Positions 10,201 through 18,441 of a DNA stretch of 64,000 nucleotides are shown here, in pieces. Below the pieces are notes generated by a model. The model did no database searches and was not told the DNA's origin. It saw only the letters and a list, made by a program, of their open reading frames with translations. This stretch comes from Acidobacteriota bacterium (lineage in GTDB: Bacteria; Acidobacteriota; Blastocatellia; Pyrinomonadales; Pyrinomonadaceae). The position numbers and the translations under genes were made by a program. The DNA is taken from the NCBI GenBank assembly GCA_003223025.1, contig QHXR01000022.1, positions 1 through 64,000 on the forward strand, given 5' to 3'. Numbering within the stretch: the first letter of the stretch is position 1; every line of letters begins with the position of its first letter.

Positions 10201-12362
10201 AAGTTCGCGTTGAGGCTCGACATCGTCCGATTGTTGAATGCGATCGTCGCCGCGCCGTTGAGTTGCCCGTTCATCACGGCGGCTGTCAGGTTACTCAACT
10301 CGGCCCGATTGTTATCGACGTTGACGCTCGCCTGCGCGGCTCCGATCGGAATGCTGCCGACGATACCGCTTCCGATGCTCATGTCGGCGGTCACACGATA
10401 TCTTCCCGACGGCTCCACAATAAAGACGGGTTTCGCCACCTTCACGTCCTCTAATTTTCCGCCGTCCTTGAGTGCACTGGTCGCTTTTAGAGCGACGGTC
10501 CCGGCGTTGACATCGTTCGAACGCCCGGTGATCGTGCCTTGGCGGATCGTCAGTCGAACGCCGCCGATGTTCAAACTGCCAAGCGTCGCGGCATCGGTAT
10601 CGACACGTGCGATGCGAACGTTGTCGGAATAAATTATCGTCTCGGGTTTTGTGTCATGGATGTTGATAAGCGGAGCTTCGACACCCGCGATCCGTGCACC
10701 ACCGCCTTCCACTTGTTCGGCGCGTACGCCGGCGAGTTTGAGGTCGGTCGAGTTCGGAAGATCCGTCAGAGCAAAACTGTTCGCTTTCAAATTCCGGACG
10801 CGGTTCCCTTTGATACTCGCCGAGCTCGCCGTCACGCTGTCGAGGTTGACGTCGGTCTTCGGACCGGCATCGCGGACCTTTAAGTTGCGCCCCGCCAATC
10901 CCTGAAGTTGGTAGTCTTTCGTTTTTAGCGACGCGGCGCGGGCTGACGGAGCACTGACGTTTGTCACGCCGTTGCTTCGTGAGAATCTCAGATCGTTTGT
11001 GTAGAGCTGCTCGAATTCCGCTTCGGCAACCGAGAATTTCTGAGCTCGTCCGTTACCCGCCGACGCGATTAACTGTTTGTCTTTGTACTCCGCAACCGCA
11101 TCGGACAAAAACAATCCGCCGAGCGTCAGCGATTTCGATTTCGCCGCTGCCGCCTGAAGCTCGCCGACCCAACGGAAGTCCGTTCCCGAGCCGCGGACAT
11201 TTCCCGACAGACGCAGAAAGTCGACCCTAAAATCTTCGAACGTGAGAAGCTCGGCGACCGCTTTTCCATTCGCTTCGTAATTCGAGTTCGTACCTTCTAC
11301 AGTCGCCGCAACGTTGACCGCTTTTAAATAAATTCCTTCAGCCGTAAGCGCCTGTGAGTCGATCGTTCCGTCGACTTTGTAATGCTCACCTTCACCGCTC
11401 ACTTTGCCCTTGAAATTACCGACGCCGCGGAGGCTCGCACCGAGCGGGAAAATGTTTGACGTCTGAGTAAGATCGACGGTCGATTCGATGTCGAGGTTAT
11501 ATTTCGGCGCCGCCCAATCGGCGAGCGTACCGCTCATAGTCGACACGCCGATCGGAGTTTCGATCTTGAGCTCGGTGATCTCGGCACCGATCCGATCGGC
11601 GATCCCGAGAGCGTGTACGTCGACGTTCTCGAGCAAATGTTCGTCGTAGGTAAAGGTGGAGTCGGTGGAAGTGAAATCGATCTTGTAACGTTTCTGATCA
11701 TCTGCGACCTCGTAGTTTTCTGGCTCGAGGAAAAATTGAATGTTGTTCGCGTCGGCCGAGATCTTGCGCGTAACGTCACCAAAATGGACGATGCTATCGC
11801 GGAGCACGAACTTGATCGAGTCGTATTTGAAATTCACTCGCTGTCCGGACTCATCTTCGACGAACCTCAGATTCGCAAAATTTGAGCGGCCGTTCTCATC
11901 GAACTTGACCCAAACTTCCGCACCATTGATATCGGTTGTGTTGACCGTAAGATCCCGGCTGAGCTGCCACGCGTAGAGATTATCGACCGTCAGTCCGATG
12001 TGAGCGTCGCGGATAAAGAAAAGTTTTTCGCCGGTTACGCGGTCAGTGAAGGTTGCGTTCTTTAGCTCAAGCTCGAGCGGATTCACCGTCACGCGGAACA
12101 CGTCCGCGTCGAACACGATGCCGATGTCCGACATCTTTGCCCTGAACTGGGTTTTGACGTAGTTGTCGAAAACTCCGTAGCGGTAGAAGACAACGGTGAG
12201 AACAACGCCGAGGATCAGAAGAAGGGCTATAACCGTGCTGCTAAGCAGCGCGTTTCGGCGCGTAAAATAACGCCGCGGCCGTCTGCCGGACGGAACGTCG
12301 TTGTTCTCGTCAGGCGGCCGTTTCTCTTGTTCTTCCCTTAGTTCGCTTTGCTCTTCAGGCAT
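7212..12362 (-). CDS. tamB: TamB, translocation and assembly module inner-membrane component
   Basis: This protein has 1716 residues. It starts with a charged cytoplasmic segment rich in Glu and Arg, then one transmembrane anchor (residues 40-62, LLSSTVIALLLILGVVLTVVF). A very long periplasmic body follows, made of repeating beta-strands of AsmA/TamB type rich in Gly, Asn, Thr and Asp. The last 350 residues match the conserved TamB (DUF490) domain, including EFPPDTAIEPVINLQAESE and ALPQADVVSLITTGNLS. TamB bridges the inner membrane to an Omp85 partner and is linked to autotransporter assembly and phospholipid transport to the outer membrane. The Omp85 gene lies just downstream on the same strand, the classical tamA-tamB pairing in reversed order. 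Confidence 0.93.
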   Translation of the reverse strand: MPEEQSELREEQEKRPPDENNDVPSGRRPRRYFTRRNALLSSTVIALLLILGVVLTVVFYRYGVFDNYVKTQFRAKMSDIGIVFDADVFRVTVNPLELELKNATFTDRVTGEKLFFIRDAHIGLTVDNLYAWQLSRDLTVNTTDINGAEVWVKFDENGRSNFANLRFVEDESGQRVNFKYDSIKFVLRDSIVHFGDVTRKISADANNIQFFLEPENYEVADDQKRYKIDFTSTDSTFTYDEHLLENVDVHALGIADRIGAEITELKIETPIGVSTMSGTLADWAAPKYNLDIESTVDLTQTSNIFPLGASLRGVGNFKGKVSGEGEHYKVDGTIDSQALTAEGIYLKAVNVAATVEGTNSNYEANGKAVAELLTFEDFRVDFLRLSGNVRGSGTDFRWVGELQAAAAKSKSLTLGGLFLSDAVAEYKDKQLIASAGNGRAQKFSVAEAEFEQLYTNDLRFSRSNGVTNVSAPSARAASLKTKDYQLQGLAGRNLKVRDAGPKTDVNLDSVTASSASIKGNRVRNLKANSFALTDLPNSTDLKLAGVRAEQVEGGGARIAGVEAPLINIHDTKPETIIYSDNVRIARVDTDAATLGSLNIGGVRLTIRQGTITGRSNDVNAGTVALKATSALKDGGKLEDVKVAKPVFIVEPSGRYRVTADMSIGSGIVGSIPIGAAQASVNVDNNRAELSNLTAAVMNGQLNGAATIAFNNRTMSSLNANFADLDLSKLASLQGGRVIPLVGQTSGSVNLTFEGTNLRTASGDVKADITASAGNADSGLVPVTGRIELSATNGLFVVDAARLNTPQSELTATGRFDLRADDSNLNVAVNSRDASEIDRLIRVVGLSPELEEQMNSLEVTVAGNLTFNASVTGNLTDPTVNGRASIDQIALRGRTLGSVTSDLFISPLGTELRNGNLREPDGGTIAFSVNVPDGGLNNVTVQATLTNIDAANLIAALPLEKYLPAGIRDFNAQTSGTVNISGLPNEANGSIDLTSAAGSVSGTAFDAFTAKAQFRGTVIDLQNLEMRSTDGYVKANGTYDRASTAFDFNVEGRNFQLTAIRNSFPNNDAIPAITGNADFVAKATGRSDTPSSFNVNFSGTAHQVVVNENAFGDVAFKGTTVNQVLNADVTATLDGRPQIINATVNFGDENMPFRVATEFNQSPLAPFFAFVPQLKGITIGGTGTGRVEFGGNLAKRDDTGKIVFTGEALTGSAQFSQLALQIQDTPLVATEPVVVRFNPREITFESARFAGGGSNVVIAGTKALTEDGVNNLTVDGRVNLSLLNAFPQIAATDTFFGGFANVAIRLAGVNRTARVSGTATLENAAIATFIGGSRLSFDRLTGRILFSSDQAQIADVHGYLGGGAFAATGGALFGEGLRIDSFRVALDGTNVTVPLPEDFITTGDAKLEITGRRGQRSDVLSVQIAGRILARRSLYTTDIELANIVGARHDTSLSSGPSTIRAPRFDLTIEGRDALIVRNNIADLTASVSLRLTGTTENPQISGRITANSGTIFFRKDRYIVQRGVLEFPPDTAIEPVINLQAESEIAGYQVYVNLSGPLTDTEQLNATVRSSPALPQADVVSLITTGNLSNTESGIPTLAQTGINTAAEILTDTIINNPARKATDRLFGLNVFEIDPIISGQRLNASARLTVGRQINNNLRITYSTNLSQDQNQVLALEYRVSNKLSFVAQYEQRSLSNVTKHGDNFSFEVRFRRRF

Positions 12363-12471
12363 TGCCTTGTGTTCTTGTACTTCCGTGCTTGGCCGGTTGT
12401 CATGCCGCCAAAAAATTGCCGTGCGTGACGACTAGATCCACTGAAAAACTAACGCTTCGGGGACAGTTTGA

Positions 12472-13596
12472 TTACAGGCTAACGGTATCCGTGATCTCCA
12501 GATCAAACGCCTCGATCGCGCTGATACGCGGCGGATGATTCGTCAGCAGGCGTATCTTCTTTACGCCTAAGTCTTTCAGGATCTGAGCTCCGATGCCGTA
12601 ATCGTGAAGTTTTCCGTATCCAGTTTCACGTTTCGCCGTCTGAAAATCAATATCTTTTTCCTGCATCAGAGCATAAGTTCTGAGCTGATTTACAAGATCG
12701 AGATTGTTTTCGCGCTGTCTGAGGTAGAGAACGACACCGCGACCGGCTTCGGAGATTTTTTGGAGAGAGGCCTGCATTGCCCGCGACGCTTCGCCAAGCG
12801 TCGAACCGAACATTGCAAAGGTCACGTTCTCGGTTTGGACGCGAACGAGCACAGGTTCAGTTGTCCCGACATCGCCCATCACCATCGCGACATGCGTTTC
12901 GCCGTTCATTTCATTCTCGAACACGATCGCCTTGAAGACTCCGTAATCGGTCGGCAGATCGGATTCCAGAACGCGTTTGACGAGCGTTTCTTTTTCGATC
13001 CGATAACGAACCAGGTCGGCAACGGAAATTATTTTCAGGCCGTGTTTCTCGGCAAAGATCTCGAGCTCGGGCATCCGGGCCATGGTGCCGTCGTCGTTCA
13101 TGATCTCGCAGATCACGGCGGCGGGAGCGAGTCCGGCGATTCTTGCGATATCGACGCTCGCTTCGGTTTGACCGACGCGAACGAGCACGCCGCCACGTTT
13201 CGCCCGAAGCGGAAACACATGGCCGGGACGAGCAAGATCCGAAGCTTTCGACGTCGGATCGACGGCGGTGAGAATCGTTTTGGCGCGATCCGCTGCCGAG
13301 ATGCCGGTCGTGACTCCGGACTTTGCTTCGATCGAGATCGTGAACGCCGTGCCCATGCTCGATGTGTTATCGACCGTCTGCGGATGAAGCTGCAGCTCGT
13401 CACAGCGATCCTCAGTCAAAGGAAGACAAATCAATCCTCTGCCGTGAATCGCCATAAAACTGATGATCTCCGGCGTGACGAGCTCGGCGGCGCATACGAG
13501 GTCGCCCTCGTTCTCACGGTCCTCGTCGTCGACGATTATGATCATCCGGCCGTTTCGGATCTCTTCGACGGCCTCATCGATAGTTGCTAATGGCAT
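12472..13596 (-). CDS. ribB: 3,4-dihydroxy-2-butanone 4-phosphate synthase fused to a degenerate GTP cyclohydrolase II domain
   Basis: This protein has 374 residues. Residues 1-200 are a complete RibB domain: [11 protein letters not shown] (acidic metal site), [10 protein letters not shown] and RPGHVFPL. It would make 3,4-dihydroxy-2-butanone 4-phosphate from ribulose 5-phosphate for riboflavin synthesis. Residues 205-374 follow the RibA fold but lack its catalytic residues. The zinc ligands of RibA (HSEC...LRCDCG) are replaced by QTEN...FGSTLGE, and EGRGIGL is replaced by RENNLDL. The protein also stops right after the EAFDLEI strand. Such proteins are known as RibBX. A real GTP cyclohydrolase II must be encoded elsewhere. 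No FMN riboswitch is visible upstream; a perfect 38-bp inverted repeat lies there instead. Confidence 0.92.
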   Translation of the reverse strand: MPLATIDEAVEEIRNGRMIIIVDDEDRENEGDLVCAAELVTPEIISFMAIHGRGLICLPLTEDRCDELQLHPQTVDNTSSMGTAFTISIEAKSGVTTGISAADRAKTILTAVDPTSKASDLARPGHVFPLRAKRGGVLVRVGQTEASVDIARIAGLAPAAVICEIMNDDGTMARMPELEIFAEKHGLKIISVADLVRYRIEKETLVKRVLESDLPTDYGVFKAIVFENEMNGETHVAMVMGDVGTTEPVLVRVQTENVTFAMFGSTLGEASRAMQASLQKISEAGRGVVLYLRQRENNLDLVNQLRTYALMQEKDIDFQTAKRETGYGKLHDYGIGAQILKDLGVKKIRLLTNHPPRISAIEAFDLEITDTVSL

Positions 13597-13618
13597 TTCT
13601 CAGAATTTCTTTTCATGT

Positions 13619-13738
13619 GTTCAGAGTGCGCGATTTATCGCGTAGTTTTCTTCGCGGTTCACGCGGCCTTTGAAGACTCTCAAGTGACGACGCGGTTAAG
13701 CGCGAAGAAAACTACGCGATAAATCGCGCACTCTGAAC
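13619..13738. repeat. Perfect 38-bp inverted repeat with 44-base loop
   Basis: Arms 13619-13656 and 13701-13738 are exact reverse complements; the left arm begins GTTCAGAGTGCGCGATT. The element fills the gap between galU and the ribB-type gene, both on the minus strand, and its right arm ends one base from the galU stop. Each arm contains its own short palindrome (CGCGATTTATCGCG). A similar opening (CATGTGTTCAG) recurs at the right edge of the window (63985-63995), so another copy may begin there. Confidence 0.9.
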
Positions 13739-13739
13739 G

Positions 13740-14609
13740 CTACAACTTTAGTCCCCGCAAATATTCTCGAAACTCTTTACCCAGGTCATCGCGCTTCAGC
13801 GCAAACTCGACGGTCGCGATTAAAAATCCAAGTTTGTCACCGGCGTCATGTCGGGTCCCGTCCAACTTCACCGCATAGAACGGACGAGTCTTTAACAAAC
13901 TTCGCATCGCATCGGTTATCTGGATCTCACCGCCGGCACCCGGCTCGGTTTTCTCGATCGCTTCGAAGATGTCGGGCGTAAAAATATATCGACCGATGAT
14001 CGCGAGATCCGACGGAGCATCCGCGAACGCAGGCTTCTCGACCATATCCCGGATCTTGAAAACGTTCGGCTCGATCTCCTCTGCATCGATCACACCGAAT
14101 CGCGAGATCGCTTCGCCCTTGACCTGCATCGTCGCGATGACCGGTGCGTCGTACTTTTCAAACACATCCATCATCTGCTTCAGCGCCGGAACTTCAGCAT
14201 CGACGACGTCGTCGGCGAGCAGCGCCGCGAACGGATCGTCACCGGCGAAATCTTTCGCCTGGTAGATCGCGTGGCCGAGTCCGAGAGCTTCACGCTGTCG
14301 CGTGTACATGATGTTCGCGATCTCGGCGATGGCGCGGATCTCGTTGAATTGCTCCGTCTTGCCCTTGCTCTGCAGCATCTGTTCGAGCTCGAATGCTATG
14401 TCGAAATGATTTTCGATCGCAGACTTGTCGCGGCCCGTGATGATGAGGATCGACTCGATTCCGCTTGCTACGGCTTCTTCGACAGCGTACTGGATGAGGG
14501 GCTTGTCGACGAGCGGCAGCATTTCCTTTGGCGAAGCCTTCGTTGCCGGCAGGAATCGAGTTCCCAATCCGGCAGCAGGGAAAACGGCTTTGCGAATTTT
14601 ATTTGCCAT
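13740..14609 (-). CDS. galU: UTP-glucose-1-phosphate uridylyltransferase
   Basis: This protein has 289 residues, the usual GalU length. The N-terminal nucleotidyltransferase signature is intact: AAGLGTRFLPATKASPKEM, then PLVDKPLIQYAVEEA. The central ALLADDVV and the FGVIDAEE and MVEKPA segments are also typical. It makes UDP-glucose from UTP and glucose 1-phosphate for glycogen, LPS and exopolysaccharide precursors in the cytoplasm. It is followed on the same strand by the inverted repeat and the ribB-type gene, with no functional link. The promoter would lie in the 57-base divergent gap before 14667. Confidence 0.95.
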   Translation of the reverse strand: MANKIRKAVFPAAGLGTRFLPATKASPKEMLPLVDKPLIQYAVEEAVASGIESILIITGRDKSAIENHFDIAFELEQMLQSKGKTEQFNEIRAIAEIANIMYTRQREALGLGHAIYQAKDFAGDDPFAALLADDVVDAEVPALKQMMDVFEKYDAPVIATMQVKGEAISRFGVIDAEEIEPNVFKIRDMVEKPAFADAPSDLAIIGRYIFTPDIFEAIEKTEPGAGGEIQITDAMRSLLKTRPFYAVKLDGTRHDAGDKLGFLIATVEFALKRDDLGKEFREYLRGLKL

Positions 14610-14666
14610 AGACTTTTGCTAAATTCAATAAATCTTTAGCTGTGATGAATTATAAATTTTAGTTTA

Positions 14667-15128
14667 ATGGCCGCCGCGAAACAAACGATCAAGGTAAAGC
14701 TCGAGAAGCACGAAAAACTCGACGCGACGGGAATTACGATCCCGTTCGATGTAGATGAGGTTTTCGGCGCCAAGCGTGTCGCGGTGAAAGCGACGGTAAA
14801 CGGCGCGGTCTATCGAGGCAGCATCGTCCGGATGGGCGGAAAGTACATGCTCGGGATCCCAAAAGCTTTTCGTGTTGAAGCCGGTGTGAAGGCTGGTGAC
14901 AACATTGTGGTCACCATTGAGAAAGACAGTGAAGAAAGAACAGTTGACGTGCCTGCAGATCTCGCGAAAGAGCTGAAGAAAGACAAATCGCTCGGTGATG
15001 CGTGGAAAAAGATGAGTTTTACGATCAGAAAAGAACAAGCTCGCACCATCGAAGACGCAAAAAAGCCCGAAACACGGGTGCGAAGATTAGAGAAGACGCT
15101 GGAATTGCTCCGAAGTAAAGCCAAATAG
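14667..15128 (+). CDS. DUF1905 / YdeI-OmdA-like protein
   Basis: This protein has 153 residues. The first 95 form a DUF1905 beta-barrel-like domain (FDVDEVFGAKRVAVKATVNG, YRGSIVRMGGKYMLGIPK, AGVKAGDNIVVTIEKD). The last 50 form the helical YdeI/OmpD-associated segment (VPADLAKELKKDKSLGDAWKKMS, then a Lys/Arg-rich end that reads RVRRLEKTLELLRSKAK). Members of this family are cytosolic and have been linked to resistance to bacteriocins or acting on cell-surface stress; the biochemical role is not settled. The serS start codon lies six bases after the stop, so the two are probably co-transcribed. Confidence 0.85.
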   Translation: MAAAKQTIKVKLEKHEKLDATGITIPFDVDEVFGAKRVAVKATVNGAVYRGSIVRMGGKYMLGIPKAFRVEAGVKAGDNIVVTIEKDSEERTVDVPADLAKELKKDKSLGDAWKKMSFTIRKEQARTIEDAKKPETRVRRLEKTLELLRSKAK

Positions 15129-15134
15129 GACGAC

Positions 15135-16418
15135 ATGCTCGATATTAATTTTGTTCGCGAGAATCTCGACGCCGTGCGTACTGCGCTCGCGAATCGCAAT
15201 TTTCCTGCCGAATCGCTCGACAAATTCGCCGAGCTCGACGCCGAGCGGCGTCGTGTAATTACAGAGGCTGATTCGATCAACCAGGCTCGCAACGCATCAA
15301 GCAAAGAGATCGGAGCACTGATGCAGGCTGGTAAGCGTGACGAGGCTGAAGCCAGGAAAAAGGAAGTCGCGGGCTTAAAGGATAAGCAATCCGAGCTCGA
15401 AAAGCTCCGCGATGACGCTGACGCGGGTATGCGCGAACTGCTCTCCGGATTACCGAATATTCCCGCTGACGGCGTGCCGGTTGGTGCCGATGAATCGGCG
15501 AACGAAGAAATCCGTCGCTGGGGCGAGCCTCGGGAATTTGATTTCGAGGTCAAAGATCACGTCGATCTCGGCGAGACGCTCGGTATTCTCGATCTCGAAC
15601 GCGCGACCAAGATCGCCGGTTCGAGGTTTGCGATCCTGAACGGCGCGGGAGCACGGCTCGAACGGGCTTTGGTGAACTTTATGCTCGATATTCACACGAT
15701 CGAGCATGGTTACACCGAGACGCTGCCGCCGTTTCTGGTCAATCGAACGGCCTTGTTCGGTACAAATCAGCTTCCGAAATTCGAGGACGATCTGTTCCAC
15801 ATTCGCGACGAGCGCGGGTTTGCTCTGATACCGACTGCCGAAGTTCCCGTGACGAATTATCACTCCGAAGAAATTCTCGACGCCACGGACCTTCCGAAAT
15901 ATTACACGGCTTATACGCCGTGTTTCCGTTCTGAAGCGGGAAGTTACGGCCGCGATACTCGAGGTTTGATCCGTCAGCATCAATTCGAAAAGGTCGAACT
16001 CGTCAAGCTCAGCTTGCCCGAGAATTCGGAAGAAGAACACGACAAGCTGACCGCAAACGCCGAGCGAATTCTCGAGCTACTTGGCTTGCCGTATCGGACC
16101 GTTGTGCTTTCGACCGGCGACATGGGTTTTGGTGCGAAGAAAACTTACGATATCGAGGTATGGCTTCCGTCCCAAAAGACTTTTCGTGAGATCTCGAGTT
16201 GTTCGAATTGCGGTGACTTTCAGGCTCGCCGGATGAACCTGCGATTTCGCAGAGCCGGCGGATCGAAACCGGAGTTCGCACACACATTGAACGGATCGGG
16301 GCTGGCGGTAGGTAGAACATGGATCGCTATACTCGAAAACTACCAGCAGGAAGACGGATCGATCATGATTCCTGAGATTCTGCAGCCGTACATGAATGGG
16401 CTCGAGAAAATCAGTTGA
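15135..16418 (+). CDS. serS: Seryl-tRNA synthetase
   Basis: This protein has 427 residues, normal for bacterial SerRS. Residues 1-105 form the long antiparallel coiled-coil tRNA-binding arm (many Lys, Glu and Ala, with [18 protein letters not shown]). The class II catalytic core follows with motif 2 ([18 protein letters not shown], then [11 protein letters not shown]) and motif 3 ([19 protein letters not shown]). It charges tRNA-Ser and tRNA-Sec with serine. The start [12 protein letters not shown] is the conserved N-terminus. Confidence 0.97.
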   Translation: MLDINFVRENLDAVRTALANRNFPAESLDKFAELDAERRRVITEADSINQARNASSKEIGALMQAGKRDEAEARKKEVAGLKDKQSELEKLRDDADAGMRELLSGLPNIPADGVPVGADESANEEIRRWGEPREFDFEVKDHVDLGETLGILDLERATKIAGSRFAILNGAGARLERALVNFMLDIHTIEHGYTETLPPFLVNRTALFGTNQLPKFEDDLFHIRDERGFALIPTAEVPVTNYHSEEILDATDLPKYYTAYTPCFRSEAGSYGRDTRGLIRQHQFEKVELVKLSLPENSEEEHDKLTANAERILELLGLPYRTVVLSTGDMGFGAKKTYDIEVWLPSQKTFREISSCSNCGDFQARRMNLRFRRAGGSKPEFAHTLNGSGLAVGRTWIAILENYQQEDGSIMIPEILQPYMNGLEKIS

Positions 16419-16450
16419 CCTCGACCAGATTTGTAATTACGATGTAAGCC

Positions 16451-16696
16451 ATGAAAGCTCAGATCATACGAATCGGAAATTCGCAGGGCATCCGAATCCC
16501 TAAAACAATGATCGAGGACGGAAAGCTCAGCGGCGAAGTCGAGCTCGAGCTTCACGAAGATGGGATTTTGATCAGGAGCCTGCAAAAACCTCGAGCCAAT
16601 TGGGATTCTGCATTCAAAGCCTCCGCCGAAACCGATGACGATCAGGTCGTCGATGAGACATCTACCGAGTTTGATAAAAAGGAATGGCAGTGGTAA
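16451..16696 (+). CDS. mazE: MazE-like AbrB/SpoVT-fold antitoxin
   Basis: This protein has 81 residues. The N-terminus is the swapped-hairpin DNA-binding fold of MazE (KAQIIRIGNSQGIRIPKTMIEDG, read in two parts as IRIGNSQGIRIP and KTMIE). The C-terminus is acidic and Trp-rich (ANWDSAFKASAETDDD, ending DKKEWQW), as expected for the flexible tail that threads over the toxin. It should bind both its own promoter and the MazF dimer. The gene overlaps the toxin gene by 13 bases. Confidence 0.9.
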   Translation: MKAQIIRIGNSQGIRIPKTMIEDGKLSGEVELELHEDGILIRSLQKPRANWDSAFKASAETDDDQVVDETSTEFDKKEWQW

Positions 16697-17010
16697 ATCG
16701 CTTCGACGTATATCTCGTCAATTTGGATCCGGCGCCGTCGGACTCGGCAAAGAATACGCGACCCGGCGTCGTCGTGTCGCCCGATGAGGTCAATCGAAAC
16801 ATCGGTCACGTGCTTATCGCTCCGCTGGGAACGACGAAGGCGAAGTATCCAACCCGAGTGCCCGTCGAGTTCCTGAACAGCGAACGGAGCGTGATCCTCG
16901 ATCAAGTGAGGGCGGTGGATAAGACGAGGCTGGTTAAAAAGATCGGCGAGATAGGTGAAAGCTCCCGTGACCTGATACTCGATCGGCTCGGTGAGTTGTT
17001 TGCCAAATGA
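16684..17010 (+). CDS. mazF: MazF/PemK-family mRNA interferase toxin
   Basis: This protein has 108 residues. It carries the MazF signature: RFDVYLVNLDPAPSDSAKNTRPGVVV with the catalytic-loop Arg, VLIAPLGTTKAKYPTRVPV, and the C-terminal DQVRAVDKTRLVKKIGEI. The family cuts single-stranded RNA at short sequence motifs and slows growth until its antitoxin recovers. The start at 16684 lies within the end of mazE, so translation is coupled. A bidirectional terminator follows. Confidence 0.93.
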   Translation: MAVVNRFDVYLVNLDPAPSDSAKNTRPGVVVSPDEVNRNIGHVLIAPLGTTKAKYPTRVPVEFLNSERSVILDQVRAVDKTRLVKKIGEIGESSRDLILDRLGELFAK

Positions 17011-17032
17011 GGTAGACCCGGTTGCAAAAAAG

Positions 17033-17060
17033 AAGAGGCTGCCCAAACGAGCAGCCTCTT
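17033..17060. terminator. Bidirectional terminator between mazF and the DUF3618 gene
   Basis: A perfect 10-bp stem (AAGAGGCTGC / GCAGCCTCTT) with an 8-nt loop has a T run on the plus side (17065-17069) and a T run on the minus side (complement of 17026-17031). It separates two convergent transcripts. Confidence 0.85.
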
Positions 17061-17085
17061 TCAGTTTTTGCAATCGACGCAAGAC

Positions 17086-18024
17086 CTAATGTCCGACCGC
17101 CTGCGTCTCTTCCTTGATCGTCTGTCCGGCCTCCGCCGCGACGTGCTTTGCTTTTTCGACAAGTGATCCGGCTGCATCCTGCGCACGCTGAACCAAATTC
17201 TCACGAGCATCACCCATCAGCTCGCCTTCATATCTCGTCGAGGGGATCGAAAATCCGATCGCTGCACCGATAGCAACCGCGATCGCTCCAACCGCTAACG
17301 GATTTTCTTCGAGATACTCGTCGTACTTTTCGTATGCGACCGTCCCGTACTCGCCTGCACGCTCGTAGGCTTGCTGAGCTAGATCACCTGCACCGCTGTA
17401 AGCCTTGTTGACTGCACCCGTAACGCTATCGTAAGCGGCTCCGGCGGAACTGCTCACGGTATCGAGAGCCGAACTCGCCTTATCGGAAATTCCATCGACA
17501 GCACGACTCGCAGACTTTGAAAGGCCGTACGAGGTAGAACCCGCAGTTGCGAGATTCTGACCACGACTTCCGTCGCCGTAGGCGCCCTTCGAGTAAGTAC
17601 GTCCATTTCCACGGTACGAGCTTTTTCCGTTAAAACTCTGATAGGCCAGGAGGCCCGCTCCTAAACCGATCAATGCGATCGGCAACGGATTCTTCTTCAC
17701 CATCTTAAATGCACCCGTGTGGGAAACTTCATCGCCAACGTTTTTCATAAAATTCACCGCCTTTCCAATTGTTGCGTCGTACGCCGTGTCCTTCGCCGTT
17801 TCTATTGCATTGTTCACAGTCTCCGAAACCTGATCCGAGATATTCGAGAAGCTCAACCGCTCCTGTATCCGGTCGATGGTTTCGCCCATCTGACTGCGCG
17901 TCTGCTCTATCTGAGCTTTTATATGTTCCGTCTCCTCCGGCGCATCGCTTTCGGAATACTCCGGAGCCTCATAACGCTCCAGCTTTTTGCCGCTCGAGCT
18001 TAGCTCACTTGTTTTTTCAGCCAT
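17086..18024 (-). CDS. DUF3618-containing membrane protein
   Basis: This protein has 312 residues. The DUF3618 motif lies near residues 33-55 (IKAQIEQTRSQMGETIDRI, then QERLS). A transmembrane segment lies near residue 115 (PIALIGLGAGLLAYQSF). The middle region is rich in Ala, Ser, Tyr and Gly. A second hydrophobic segment lies near residues 240-255 (AVGAIAVAIGAAIGFSIP), before a helical end. A strong AAGGAGG site precedes ATG 18024. The gene overlaps the end of the holin-X-like gene by 25 bases, so it is translationally coupled. Proteins of this type usually occur with holin-X and CsbD-like partners in envelope-stress clusters. The molecular role is unknown. Confidence 0.85.
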   Translation of the reverse strand: MAEKTSELSSSGKKLERYEAPEYSESDAPEETEHIKAQIEQTRSQMGETIDRIQERLSFSNISDQVSETVNNAIETAKDTAYDATIGKAVNFMKNVGDEVSHTGAFKMVKKNPLPIALIGLGAGLLAYQSFNGKSSYRGNGRTYSKGAYGDGSRGQNLATAGSTSYGLSKSASRAVDGISDKASSALDTVSSSAGAAYDSVTGAVNKAYSGAGDLAQQAYERAGEYGTVAYEKYDEYLEENPLAVGAIAVAIGAAIGFSIPSTRYEGELMGDARENLVQRAQDAAGSLVEKAKHVAAEAGQTIKEETQAVGH

Positions 18025-18410
18025 TGTGCATCCTCCTTGATCGATTCAACCGATTCTTCCGGTGTCAGGGTCGTGCTCTTCAACCGCTCGATCGCGGACG
18101 AAATCACGAAGTACGACGCCGCTCCGACCACGACTCCAACGAGGACCGCGGCCAACCACGGCGGCATGAAGTATGAAAGGCCGAGAATAATTCCGGCCAT
18201 CATCGCGAGCATCGCCGCATAACCAACCGCACCGCCGATCGCCAGATAGCCGACCTGCTTTCCGGCTCGCGTAGCCTTGCCCGTAATTTCAACTTGAGCG
18301 AGAGCTACTTCGTGACGCACAAGCGTGCCGGTCTCCGCCGCGAGCTCCGAAAAGAGATCGCCAAGACTGCGTTCCTCTTTTTCAACCTGCATCTGTGTTT
18401 TTGCTGCCAT
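18000..18410 (-). CDS. Holin-X-like (Actinobacterial holin / putative superfamily III) membrane protein
   Basis: This protein has 136 residues. The start at 18410 (MAAKTQMQVEKEERSL) has AAGGAGG seven bases upstream; the in-frame ATG 15 bases further up does not. The N-terminal 55 residues form an amphipathic helix (LFSELAAETGTLVRHEVALAQ). Two tight transmembrane segments follow (YLAIGGAVGYAAMLAMMAGIILGLSYF, given here as one region, and PPWLAAVLVGVVVGAASYFVI in the next), then a short charged tail. The same layout is seen in PF07332 proteins. It is the middle gene of the stress-membrane trio. Confidence 0.82.
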   Translation of the reverse strand: MAAKTQMQVEKEERSLGDLFSELAAETGTLVRHEVALAQVEITGKATRAGKQVGYLAIGGAVGYAAMLAMMAGIILGLSYFMPPWLAAVLVGVVVGAASYFVISSAIERLKSTTLTPEESVESIKEDAQWLKKQVS

Positions 18411-18441
18411 AAAAACCTCCTTCAACTCTTAGGACCTGGCT

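Noticed and set aside
9327-10454. A 375-residue plus-strand ORF opposite tamB
   Set aside because: It is antisense to a clear TamB coding sequence, is Arg/Asp-rich with no motif, and is explained as a shadow of the minus-strand codon use.
14810-15553. A 247-residue minus-strand ORF opposite the YdeI-like and serS genes
   Set aside because: It is a Ser/Arg-rich shadow of two genes that have firm family matches.
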